Source: an uncultured Clostridium sp. (GTDB taxonomy: Bacteria; Bacillota; Clostridia; TANB77; CAG-508). Taken from it: a stretch of DNA of 64,000 nt. Below the pieces are notes generated by a model that was not told where the DNA came from, made no database searches, and saw nothing but the letters and a program-made list of their open reading frames with translations. Below, one piece after another: positions 56,584-64,000 of this stretch. Position numbers and translations under genes: made by a program. Where the stretch lies: positions 102,250 through 166,249 of the forward strand of contig CANSOA010000002.1 of the NCBI GenBank assembly GCA_947648495.1. The letters are read 5' to 3'. Numbering within the stretch: the stretch's first letter is position 1; each line of letters starts with the position of its first letter.

Positions 56584-57693
56584 CTAATACTCTCTCAATG
56601 GTCCATACTGTGATTGATTTAATTTATAAGCTAATTCATTGACATTGGAAGTAGATTCTAACGTAGAATACAAACACCACTTCCCAACTAATTCTTGATT
56701 ATTTTCCTCAAAAGAAATTCCATTTGCATTTGACCAATCGATAGAGCCTTCTAAATCTAAATCATTTTTCATGAAATTATTTCCATCACCATACGAATTT
56801 AAAATTGCTAAATCTGCATTTTTGTATTTAAAAAAAGTATCTCCAAACAGATTTCCACCACTTTTTACACCAAATCTTGGCACCCAAACATACGATTTCT
56901 GGCTTTGATTTTCCTTTAATTTCTCTGAAATTTTACTAGAATTATTGATACATTCATTATATTCACTTGCAGATAAAACTAAAACTCGTGCCCATTGTTT
57001 ATTGGAGTAACTATACCAAATTCCTTTTATTTCTTCTTTATTTGTCATAATTTCATAATTTTGCCCATTATATTTAATTGGACAAATAATAGATTTTCCA
57101 GTTAAATTCTCTGCGCTCTGATAGGACATCACACAAGTGTCTTTCGAAACACCTAATTGTTCTAAATATTCGTTTTCAAATTGTGGAGAATTGCATTCCC
57201 TAATTTGCTCTTTCTCAATTACCTTGCTTAATGCAACATTTTCTTCATTATTATTGGTATTATAACGTACTTTAACTGTTATTTTTTTTAGTAAGTCAAG
57301 TGCATTTTCTTCTGGTTCCTCTATTAAAATTTCTACTGTGTATCCTGCTGGAATTTTGGTATCAAAAACTGCTGTATCTTCTTGACTCTCTCTGCTACCA
57401 TTAATAATATAGGTATTACCAACATGTGTAACAGGACCATTGTTTTTTGAAAGTTCTTCTAATTTTTTTTCTACTTCCTCATAATAAACCATTTCTATAT
57501 TTTCTAAAAGATTGGTTGCAATTCTGGTAGCGCCTGTTTTTCGGTCTACTCCTCTGGCACCTATTACAAGGTTGGTATAAACCATTGCAATAACGCCTAT
57601 TGTGATAATAATAATGAGTAATCCCATTAATGCATCTGCAGCCGTCATACCACTTTGATTATTTAATTGATTGATTTTTTGTTTTTTGTTCAT
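56584..57693 (-). CDS. Large prepilin-like protein (PilV-type position)
   Basis: A 369-residue protein with a prepilin-type signal: NNQSGMTAADALMGLLIIIITIGVIAMVY (about 13-41), in which Gly precedes MTAAD. The external domain contains WYSYSNKQWARVLVLSASEYNE, with KSYVWVPRFG seen in Clostridia pilin-like proteins. Probably a minor pilin. The ATG at 57693 is used because AAAGGA abuts the earlier ATG. It lies between pilD and pilB. Confidence 0.75.
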   Translation of the reverse strand: MNKKQKINQLNNQSGMTAADALMGLLIIIITIGVIAMVYTNLVIGARGVDRKTGATRIATNLLENIEMVYYEEVEKKLEELSKNNGPVTHVGNTYIINGSRESQEDTAVFDTKIPAGYTVEILIEEPEENALDLLKKITVKVRYNTNNNEENVALSKVIEKEQIRECNSPQFENEYLEQLGVSKDTCVMSYQSAENLTGKSIICPIKYNGQNYEIMTNKEEIKGIWYSYSNKQWARVLVLSASEYNECINNSSKISEKLKENQSQKSYVWVPRFGVKSGGNLFGDTFFKYKNADLAILNSYGDGNNFMKNDLDLEGSIDWSNANGISFEENNQELVGKWCLYSTLESTSNVNELAYKLNQSQYGPLREY

Positions 57694-57706
57694 CCTAAAC
57701 ATTCCT

Positions 57707-58486
57707 TTATATGTTATAAAATTCTACAAAATTTTTCGCAATTGCATATGTAACTGTTAAAATAGCAATGAAAAAGCCAGCTGGTACATCGGAAATTTTT
57801 CTATATTTTTCTTTTCTGAAAACATAATAAATACGACGGATTAACATACTCAAAAGCAAAATGACTATCGTTGCCCTTACGCCAAAAACCGCTTGTACAT
57901 ACAGACATAAAGTAAAAAGTTTAAAAAAATAACTTTCTTTTCTTTTTTGTAGAATTATATTTATGATAAATAGCAAAACAAAGATAGCAAAATATATGCT
58001 ATATCTATACCTACTAGTATCTTCTATTACATATAGATATAATATATATAACATTTGGCAAATAGCGCCAAATAATAAAACAGATGAATTGATTTTTTTA
58101 TATTCTTTATCAATCCCTGCAATGATGACTAAGGTAACATACATCATTACAAAAAATACAAAATAAATCATTTTAGCCAAATCAAAAATAATGTTTTGTA
58201 TATGGAAAGATTGATACGCAACTAAAAAAACAATTCCTGATAGGACTTCTAAAGCCAAATAACGAATTCTGACTTTTTCTTTACAATATCTGCATTTTCC
58301 TTTTAAAAATAGATAACTAAAAATAGGAATTAAATCTAAAATTCCTAATTTGTGGTTACAACTTGGGCAAAATGAATGTTCATGTGTGATGTCTTTTCTC
58401 AGAGGAATACGGTAAACAGCTAAGGTGAAAAAACTTCCAAAAAAAGTGCCCATGATAAATATCATACAATTTAAAAATAAGTCCAT
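57707..58486 (-). CDS. pilD: Prepilin peptidase
   Basis: A 259-residue membrane protein with about seven helices that cleaves and methylates prepilins. It has the N-terminal GSFFTLAVYRIPLRKDI, the zinc-type cysteines HSFCPSCNHKLG and CRYCKEKV, and the Asp in VIIAGIDKEYKK. The second catalytic Asp motif is degenerate compared with GAGD. It follows pilA and precedes the minor pilin. Confidence 0.87.
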   Translation of the reverse strand: MDLFLNCMIFIMGTFFGSFFTLAVYRIPLRKDITHEHSFCPSCNHKLGILDLIPIFSYLFLKGKCRYCKEKVRIRYLALEVLSGIVFLVAYQSFHIQNIIFDLAKMIYFVFFVMMYVTLVIIAGIDKEYKKINSSVLLFGAICQMLYILYLYVIEDTSRYRYSIYFAIFVLLFIINIILQKRKESYFFKLFTLCLYVQAVFGVRATIVILLLSMLIRRIYYVFRKEKYRKISDVPAGFFIAILTVTYAIAKNFVEFYNI

Positions 58487-58569
58487 ATCTTTCCTTCTCT
58501 TCTTAGTTTATAAAAGAGACATACACTTGTTTAGCAGGAATGTATATGCCTCTTGAAATATTTATTTAA

Positions 58570-59019
58570 TTAGTTCCATGTTATTGTACCATTCTCTGAA
58601 ATTGTTCCTGTAAGATTTGCTTTACCTGAGCTTGATTGTAAAGAACCACCTGTAACTGTTATAGTTCCTTCTGTTCCTTCTGTAACTCTTGCGACTGTAA
58701 CAGTATAATTTCCATTATCTGTTTTACCATCTCCTATTTCGGCTATAATATATGCTAACTGACTATTAACTTTCTCTTCTATACTATGATTTACATATTT
58801 CTCCTCATAATAACCTGTAACTAAATCTGAAATTAATAATCCTGCTTGTTCTTTCGCTGTTGCTATCTCATTTGCATCCGCTGCATTTGTAGCTCTTTTT
58901 AAGATTCCATTTTCTCCTGCTACTAAACTTAAAGATACTCCTGCTAGTATAAGTAATACAATGATTGTAACGACTAACGCTACCAATGTAATACCGTTTT
59001 GTTTCTTAAAATTTTTCAT
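58570..59019 (-). CDS. pilA: Major type IV pilin
   Basis: A 149-residue pilin. Its signal KKQNGITLVALVVTIIVLL has cleavage after Gly and a hydrophobic alpha-1 helix to about residue 35, then LVAGENGILKRATNAADANE, the typical Clostridia pilin shoulder, and a C-terminal beta region (NYTVTVARVTEGTEGTITV). It is a compact protein, likely the main subunit. It has its own AGGAG sequence. Confidence 0.85.
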   Translation of the reverse strand: MKNFKKQNGITLVALVVTIIVLLILAGVSLSLVAGENGILKRATNAADANEIATAKEQAGLLISDLVTGYYEEKYVNHSIEEKVNSQLAYIIAEIGDGKTDNGNYTVTVARVTEGTEGTITVTGGSLQSSSGKANLTGTISENGTITWN

Positions 59020-59077
59020 TTTAAACCTCTCCTTTGTATTTTATTTTTATATATTTAAACTTTAAATATATACGAAA

Positions 59078-59599
59078 TTATTTAGATGTAGGATTTTCAA
59101 AAAAGGTTCCTACCGTTGAATTTGTGGCAGGTGGTGTGTTTGTATTTGTGTTTTGTGACGGTTCTGCCACATTTGCTGTATTACTTGTTCCACCTGCATT
59201 GTTTGTTGTGTTTGATTCTGGTTGTTGTGTCGTCGTATTTTGATTGTTTGTCGTCGCTTCTTCTGCATAATCAAATGGATTTGAATTTCCACTATTGTAT
59301 AAATTCTTTTGTCCATAAACTGTCAAATCTGACGCTTCTACACTGTATGATTTTAGCGATGTTACCATTTCTTGATCAGATAGGGAATCATCTGCTGTTG
59401 TGTCACCACGATTTGTGTAGGCAATTTCTTGCTTAACCGATGTTGTACTACTATCTGCTGTATATTCAATTGCTTCAGAAATATTAATATCATTTGGTAT
59501 GAAATCGTATAATGCTACCGCTAAAATCAATGTGATTAATAGAATCAATACAATCATAATAAATACTTCTTTGACTATATTCATTTTTCCTTTTTTCAT
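59078..59599 (-). CDS. Membrane-anchored pilus accessory protein
   Basis: A 173-residue protein with one N-terminal helix (about 11-31), a small folded part (SISEAIEYTADSSTTSVKQEI-like) and an Asn/Thr/Gln-rich disordered tail. Its place between pilO and pilA is that of PilP or a related accessory protein, but sequence alone does not show the PilP fold. Function inferred from position. Confidence 0.65.
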   Translation of the reverse strand: MKKGKMNIVKEVFIMIVLILLITLILAVALYDFIPNDINISEAIEYTADSSTTSVKQEIAYTNRGDTTADDSLSDQEMVTSLKSYSVEASDLTVYGQKNLYNSGNSNPFDYAEEATTNNQNTTTQQPESNTTNNAGGTSNTANVAEPSQNTNTNTPPATNSTVGTFFENPTSK

Positions 59600-59617
59600 A
59601 TTTTTACCCTTCCTTTG

Positions 59618-60394
59618 TTAATTGACATCATTGGAAATTGTATTAGTAGTTGTGTTGGTCATATTGGTAGAATTGGTTGTGTTATTTGATGTTGAATCAA
59701 TCGTTTGCATTTCATCTTCTTCTATTTTATTTGTTCTTGGCGCTGCAGACGCTGCATCAATCAAATTGCTAGAGTTTACTTTTATCTCTCTAACATTTAA
59801 AGTAACTTCCAATTCTCCGCCTTCTTCACTATTTTTTCTCATTGAAAAATCATTGATTTCAAAATTCAAGCGATCGTCATCTTCAATATCATAGATGAAA
59901 TCTGTTAAGTTGATATATTTACCAGTAATCACAAACTTCAAATCACATACCACATAATTGCTTGATTTATTATTAATCGAACTTGCTGATGTAAAATTTT
60001 TATTAATGTCAAATTTTAAATTAATTCCTTCTTCTGTGGCATAATTTCCAACAATTGTCCATAAGAAATCTACATCATAAATATCTTTTAATTCATTTTC
60101 AAGAATTACATCTGTTGCATCGATTGCTGTTTGAGGTATGATTTCTTCATACTCTTGTTTGCTTTCATTATAAGTGCTAATAGCTTCTTTTAATTCTGCT
60201 TTCTTTTGTTCAAAATCTGTTGTAGAATTTTTTTCTAACTCTAAAGACGCTGTCTCTAACTTTTTACTAAGACTCTCTAATTGACTAATACTTGCAACTC
60301 TTTGCCTAATCACTTCATGCTGTCCAAAAAACAATTCATAACAACCAAATATTAACAATATTAAAATAATGGATAATGTTATTTTTCTTGTCAT
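59618..60394 (-). CDS. pilO: PilO-like pilus assembly protein
   Basis: A 258-residue protein with one N-terminal helix (5-24), a coiled coil (about 30-95) and a ferredoxin-like C-domain (LKFVITGKYINLTDFIYDIE). This is the PilO layout, which pairs with PilN in the inner-membrane alignment complex. It overlaps the PilMN gene by 4 nt. Confidence 0.83.
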   Translation of the reverse strand: MTRKITLSIILILLIFGCYELFFGQHEVIRQRVASISQLESLSKKLETASLELEKNSTTDFEQKKAELKEAISTYNESKQEYEEIIPQTAIDATDVILENELKDIYDVDFLWTIVGNYATEEGINLKFDINKNFTSASSINNKSSNYVVCDLKFVITGKYINLTDFIYDIEDDDRLNFEINDFSMRKNSEEGGELEVTLNVREIKVNSSNLIDAASAAPRTNKIEEDEMQTIDSTSNNTTNSTNMTNTTTNTISNDVN

Positions 60395-62037
60395 GGCAAA
60401 TCTCCTTCTATTGTTACTTCTACAACAGTTCCTGTCTTCTGACCACTGGTAGATTTTACATTTTTCAATATTTCATTTGTTGAAAGAACTGCTTTGAAAT
60501 ATCCCAATTGTTCATATTTTTCTGCTTCTGCTTTAATCACAATATGATTAGAAGCTGTATTTTGTATTGAAGTTAATTTTACTTTTTTTGGTATTACAAA
60601 CATGATTCTATTTAACAAATTCGGAATGGAATCTTTTGTAATAATTCTTTCATTTGAATTTGTTGGTGTTTCCTCTTGTGGCGTATTGGTTAGCTCTTCT
60701 ATCAATTTTTGATATGTTTCTCCTCTTGTAGAAATAATTTGAATATCCGAATCTAATTTGGCTAATTCCAATTTCGCTTTTTGTGAAGCTTGAGAAACTT
60801 CATCAATTTTCTTGTTCAATTGATTTTCTATCACAAAGCCAAACCCTACAAACAATACAGATGCAATAACACAAGCTGCCATTCCTCTTATCAATAATTT
60901 ATCTGAGCTTTGCAATGGTTCAGTAAAATCATTTCTAATATTACCACCCAAATTGCCAAAATAACTTTTAATCGAATCCCAACTTACTTCAGCAGACAAA
61001 ACAGATGCTCCACCACTGTTACCGCCATTTGACCCTTTTGCAAAGTTAATATCTTTATTAACCATTCCCAAGCCATCCAACGCCAACGCAATAGCTGAAT
61101 TCACTTCAATGTATTCTTTAATTGGCGCTTGCATCAAGGCTGTATTAATAAAATAAGGTTTCAGAATTTCACATTTGGCAGATGAAATATATTCTTGGAA
61201 ATACAAATCTACATTGTTAATGCAAGTTCCTAGTCCAGTTATATAGATTTTATCAATATTAGAAAAGAAACCATTGATAATGTTCTTTGTTTCACTTGCA
61301 ATTCTAGATAAGGTCGATGTAACCGTATCCATATATTCGCTTGTCTCAACATATAACTCAGAAGAATTTTGAGTATATACTGATATATTTCTACATACAT
61401 CATACGATTTTGAATACGAATTTTCCACTTTGTTAATGTTATCCAAAATTTCTTTCATTCCTTCATCTAGAACATCTACTTGATAAAGTTGTCCATCAAT
61501 AATCGTTGTAATTTTGGTTTTTTCTTCTATGTTGACAATTACAATATTTTCTCTTCCATCGATATTTACCAAATTAGCTATACTGGTTGATATTGGAGTC
61601 ATCGTTGTTATTCGTTTTCCGCCAAACAAACCTTTTCGTTTTGCAATTTCATTTTTATTGGCAATAATACTTAACGCCTTATTTTTTTCTGGATTTTCTT
61701 TCGTATCTACAATAATATATTTTTGTTCAATTGAAGATTTATTATACCCTTTTTCACTGCATAACATCTCAAATTCCAACTCTATTGCTTTCTTCATATC
61801 CTTTTTGCTTAACAAAGTCGATATTTCAAAAGTATGATATATTTCATCAGAAATATTGACACTAATTGGAACTTTATAACTATATGTTTCACTAATAATT
61901 CTATTCAAAGTAGCTACTAAGTCATTGTCATAAAATGCAACATTATAAGCTTCAACCTTTATATCGTCTTTATCTTTTTGCAATTTGGCATATTTAATTA
62001 TATTTTCCTCTATATAAATTCCTAAACTGCTTTGCAT
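60391..62037 (-). CDS. PilM-PilN fusion protein
   Basis: A 548-residue protein that joins an actin-like PilM domain (about 1-330; LGIYIEENIIKYAKLQ, IVNIEEKTKITTI, ITGLGTCI) to a PilN-type part: one membrane helix (about 378-398), a coiled coil and a beta domain (KLTSIQNTASNHIVIKAEA). In most bacteria PilM and PilN are separate. It is the first gene of the pilus operon, and AAAGGAG precedes the ATG. Confidence 0.83.
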   Translation of the reverse strand: MQSSLGIYIEENIIKYAKLQKDKDDIKVEAYNVAFYDNDLVATLNRIISETYSYKVPISVNISDEIYHTFEISTLLSKKDMKKAIELEFEMLCSEKGYNKSSIEQKYIIVDTKENPEKNKALSIIANKNEIAKRKGLFGGKRITTMTPISTSIANLVNIDGRENIVIVNIEEKTKITTIIDGQLYQVDVLDEGMKEILDNINKVENSYSKSYDVCRNISVYTQNSSELYVETSEYMDTVTSTLSRIASETKNIINGFFSNIDKIYITGLGTCINNVDLYFQEYISSAKCEILKPYFINTALMQAPIKEYIEVNSAIALALDGLGMVNKDINFAKGSNGGNSGGASVLSAEVSWDSIKSYFGNLGGNIRNDFTEPLQSSDKLLIRGMAACVIASVLFVGFGFVIENQLNKKIDEVSQASQKAKLELAKLDSDIQIISTRGETYQKLIEELTNTPQEETPTNSNERIITKDSIPNLLNRIMFVIPKKVKLTSIQNTASNHIVIKAEAEKYEQLGYFKAVLSTNEILKNVKSTSGQKTGTVVEVTIEGDLP

Positions 62038-62074
62038 CTTTTTCTCCTTTGACTTAATTTAACATTATATTCTA

Positions 62075-62103
62075 TTTATATCCATAATTTTCCAAAAAGT
62101 CAA
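62075..62103 (-). promoter_or_regulatory. Promoter of the pilus operon
   Basis: TTGACT, 17 nt, TATAAA, about 38 nt before the pilMN start. The rest of the 62104-62323 gap is A/T-rich without a gene. Confidence 0.7.
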
Positions 62104-62323
62104 TAGAATCCGTAAATGTAATATAAATATAATATTTTTGTAATATTTTTGTAACATTTTGTCGTAAATTATAACAAAACCCTTATTTCCGTATATATTA
62201 AACAATCGTATTTTACCCAAAATAAAAAAATTAATACATCAATTAAATTTTTTCAAATTTATGTATATTTATACTATTTTTAGGAAAATCTATAACCATA
62301 AAATAATTCACAAGGAGGAAATT

Positions 62324-62563
62324 ATGAATTCAGAAAAACATATAAAGGTAACAGGATATTCCAATATTTCATGGAAAGATGCGATTGTCAAAACCATTGA
62401 CGAAGCCTCAAAAACCATTACCAATTTAACAAATGTAATTGTTTTAGAACAACGTGCCAATATCGCAGGAAACAAAATCGTAGAATATATGGTAGATTTA
62501 GATATTTCATTCAGAATCGAACCATTCCAATCTGCGCCTAGCGACGATACGGACAATATGTAA
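62324..62563 (+). CDS. Dodecin-like flavin-binding protein
   Basis: A 79-residue protein matching dodecin (IKVTGYSNISWKDAIVKTIDEASKT; VEYMVDLDISFRIEP), a small protein that assembles as a dodecamer and stores flavin or CoA. AAGGAGG precedes the ATG at 62324; a longer frame has no support. It stands just before the spoVA genes. Confidence 0.85.
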   Translation: MNSEKHIKVTGYSNISWKDAIVKTIDEASKTITNLTNVIVLEQRANIAGNKIVEYMVDLDISFRIEPFQSAPSDDTDNM

Positions 62564-62600
62564 AAAATAAAAATTGATATTATAAAAGAAAGGAACGCTT

Positions 62601-63065
62601 ATGAAACAAATTAATAGTAAAGAAGAATATCAACAATATGTCGACCAAAAAACACCCAATTCTCCCATTTTAAAAAACTGCTTTAATGCCTTTTGGGTTG
62701 GTGGACTGATTTGTGCCATTGGTCAAATCATATTTGAAATCTGCAAAACGCGTGGCATTGACGAAACCATTTCTTACACAATTGTTTCGATTATTTTAAT
62801 TTTCATCAGTGCCTTTTTAACTGCTCTTAACATTTTCAACAAAATTGGAAAATTCGCTGGTGCAGGTTCCTTAATTCCCATTACAGGATTTGCTAATTCT
62901 GTTGTATCTCCCGCAATGGAATACAAATCAGAAGGCTATGTAACTGGTGTTGGAGCCAAAATGTTTACCGTCGCTGGTCCCGTTTTAGTCTATGGAATTT
63001 CTAGCAGTATTATTATTGGTATTATCTACATTATATTTAACACACAATCTATCACATTAATTTAA
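62601..63065 (+). CDS. spoVAC: Stage V sporulation protein AC
   Basis: A 154-residue membrane protein with about four helices, part of the SpoVA channel that moves dipicolinic acid into the forespore and out at germination. It has CFNAFWVGGLICAIGQ and GAGSLIPITGFANSVVSPAMEYKSEGYVTGVGAKMF. It precedes spoVAD as in other spore formers. Confidence 0.93.
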   Translation: MKQINSKEEYQQYVDQKTPNSPILKNCFNAFWVGGLICAIGQIIFEICKTRGIDETISYTIVSIILIFISAFLTALNIFNKIGKFAGAGSLIPITGFANSVVSPAMEYKSEGYVTGVGAKMFTVAGPVLVYGISSSIIIGIIYIIFNTQSITLI

Positions 63066-63178
63066 TGTAGGGACACTGGGCACCGTGTCCAACTCTGAAA
63101 GTATATTTACATCATCAAATAATTGGGTACAAGGCATCTTGTCTCTCCAAAACTAAAATACGTTTAATTGGCACAGTG
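63064..63178. repeat. REP-like palindromes between spoVAC and spoVAD
   Basis: GGACAC-TGGGCACC-GTGTCC (63068-63087) and a second long imperfect hairpin in which GTACAAGGCA pairs with TGCCTTGTAC (arms about 63127-63136 and 63165-63175). Similar units occur at 40256-40282. Confidence 0.6.
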
Positions 63179-63210
63179 CCTTGTACTCTCATAAGAAAGG
63201 AAAATATCGT

Positions 63211-64000
63211 ATGAAAAAAATAGGAAATCAAAGTTACAAAATGTCAACACCCGTCAATATTTTATCAACCGCCTGTATTGTCGGACCCAAAGAAAAAGAC
63301 GGTCCCCTAAATCCGTATTTTGACCAATGTTTAGAAGACGAATTTTGGGGTGAAAACAGTTGGGAAAAAGCAGAAAGCAAAATTATCAAAGAAACGGTTA
63401 ATATGGCAATTGCTAAATCAAAAATAGCTTCTAGCGAATTAGATTTTTGTTTTGCTGGTGATTTATTAAATCAATGCATCTCGTCTTCTTTTGGATTACG
63501 TGAATCCAATATCCCTTTTTTCGGAATTTTTGGTGCGTGCTCCACTTTTGGCGAAGCCTTAACATTAGGCTCTATGAGCATTGACGGAGATTTTGCCTGT
63601 AATGTTGTTTGCGCAGCTTCTAGCCATTTTTGTAGTGCTGAAAAACAATTTCGTTTTCCACTAGAACTTGGTAACCAACGTGCGCCATCTAGCCAATGGA
63701 CGGTAACTGGTTCAGGTTCTGCCGTTCTTTCAAAAACAGGAGATGGACCTTATATTACAGCTATTACTCCCGGAAAAATTGTCGACATGGGAATTAAAGA
63801 TGCCAATAATATGGGAGCCGCTATGGCGGGAGCTGCTCAAGATACTCTACTGTGTCATTTCAAAGATACTGGTCGAAAACCAAGTTATTATGATGCCATT
63901 TTTACTGGTGATTTAGGTCACATTGGAAAAGAAATTTTAATCGATTTAATGGATTCAAAAGGATACAATATTAAAGCAAACTATAATGATTGTGGTGTCT
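63211..64000 (+). CDS. spoVAD: Stage V sporulation protein AD (C-terminus cut by window edge)
   Basis: The first 263 codons of SpoVAD, a thiolase-fold protein that binds dipicolinic acid for the SpoVA channel. It has LSTACIVGPKEKDGPL, FGIFGACSTFGEAL, CAASSHFCSAEKQFRFPLELG and NNMGAAMAGAAQDT. AGAAAGGA precedes the ATG. The frame is open to the window end. Confidence 0.92.
   Translation, partial: MKKIGNQSYKMSTPVNILSTACIVGPKEKDGPLNPYFDQCLEDEFWGENSWEKAESKIIKETVNMAIAKSKIASSELDFCFAGDLLNQCISSSFGLRESNIPFFGIFGACSTFGEALTLGSMSIDGDFACNVVCAASSHFCSAEKQFRFPLELGNQRAPSSQWTVTGSGSAVLSKTGDGPYITAITPGKIVDMGIKDANNMGAAMAGAAQDTLLCHFKDTGRKPSYYDAIFTGDLGHIGKEILIDLMDSKGYNIKANYNDCGV

Noticed and set aside
63064..63178. 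CRISPR array
   Set aside because: Only palindromic units without regular spacing or spacers; no cas genes in the window.

Overview
The window reads as one contig of a low-GC (about 30% by eye), endospore-forming, anaerobic member of the Firmicutes, class Clostridia, probably an uncultured gut-type lineage. Support comes from whiA, spoIIM, spoVAC/spoVAD, CotF-like coat genes, xerD, fhs, an Asp23/AmaP module, an SdpR/SdpI module and a Clostridia-type type IV pilus locus. No tRNA, rRNA, IS element or CRISPR array was seen. Exact placement within Clostridia is inference.

Layout. 1-5.5 kb: whiA (cut by the window edge), prmC, a 6S RNA, a radical-SAM gene, ylbF, and a glycogen-type pair (GH57 branching enzyme, DUF4912) divergent from a GT4 glycosyltransferase (5.7-7.05 kb). 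7.1-9.4 kb: an accessory stretch of small single genes, each with its own promoter and terminator (membrane protein, unknown, Nudix, AbrB), interrupted by rqcP. 9.4-20.6 kb: asnB with a structured leader, xerD, spoIIM, endonuclease Q, a phosphodiester glycosidase, a pyrE-like gene, an XRE/DUF4097 pair, ttcA and tcdA. 20.6-28.8 kb: a copper ATPase/chaperone operon with a CsoR-type operator, sdpRI, a cohesin-like LPxxG surface protein, coat genes, a BceRS-like two-component system and small metal-binding proteins. 28.8-40.2 kb: nfo, a KAP NTPase, the asp23-amaP-DUF2273-nusB-xseA-xseB-yuiD-fhs run, a UDG, ydcF and pgeF. 40.3-45.7 kb: addB, a transglutaminase, ogg. 45.9-51.9 kb: a giant prepilin-like Ig-repeat surface protein. 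52.3-62.0 kb: a type IV pilus operon (pilMN, pilO, pilins, pilD, pilB, pilT, pilC). 62.3-64 kb: dodecin, spoVAC, spoVAD (cut by the window edge).

The main discovery. Six otherwise well-conserved genes (pflX-like radical SAM, asnB, spoIIM, copA, the giant pilin-like surface protein, pilT) are each split into two frames. In all six the break lies exactly on an in-frame CGG codon. In all six, skipping the C and reading the following GGN as glycine restores the full-length protein, usually at a position where the family has glycine. My manual scan of the other core genes (roughly 18,000 codons) found no other in-frame CGG. CGG as an ordinary arginine codon appears only in three genes of the 7.1-9.4 kb accessory stretch. 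This is what one expects if CGG has no efficient cognate tRNA, or if a four-base CGGN codon is read as glycine: a lineage-specific +1 recoding system. Six independent sequencing errors would not be expected to converge on one codon and one direction.

Other points of interest are a shared promoter-bearing repeat upstream of asnB and asp23, an asnB leader whose hairpin covers the ribosome binding site, an in-frame copA-copZ fusion with an internal start, a relic of csoR in the copA leader, a paired-palindrome operator at sdpR, and a 1.8-kb-codon-scale pilin-anchored adhesin.
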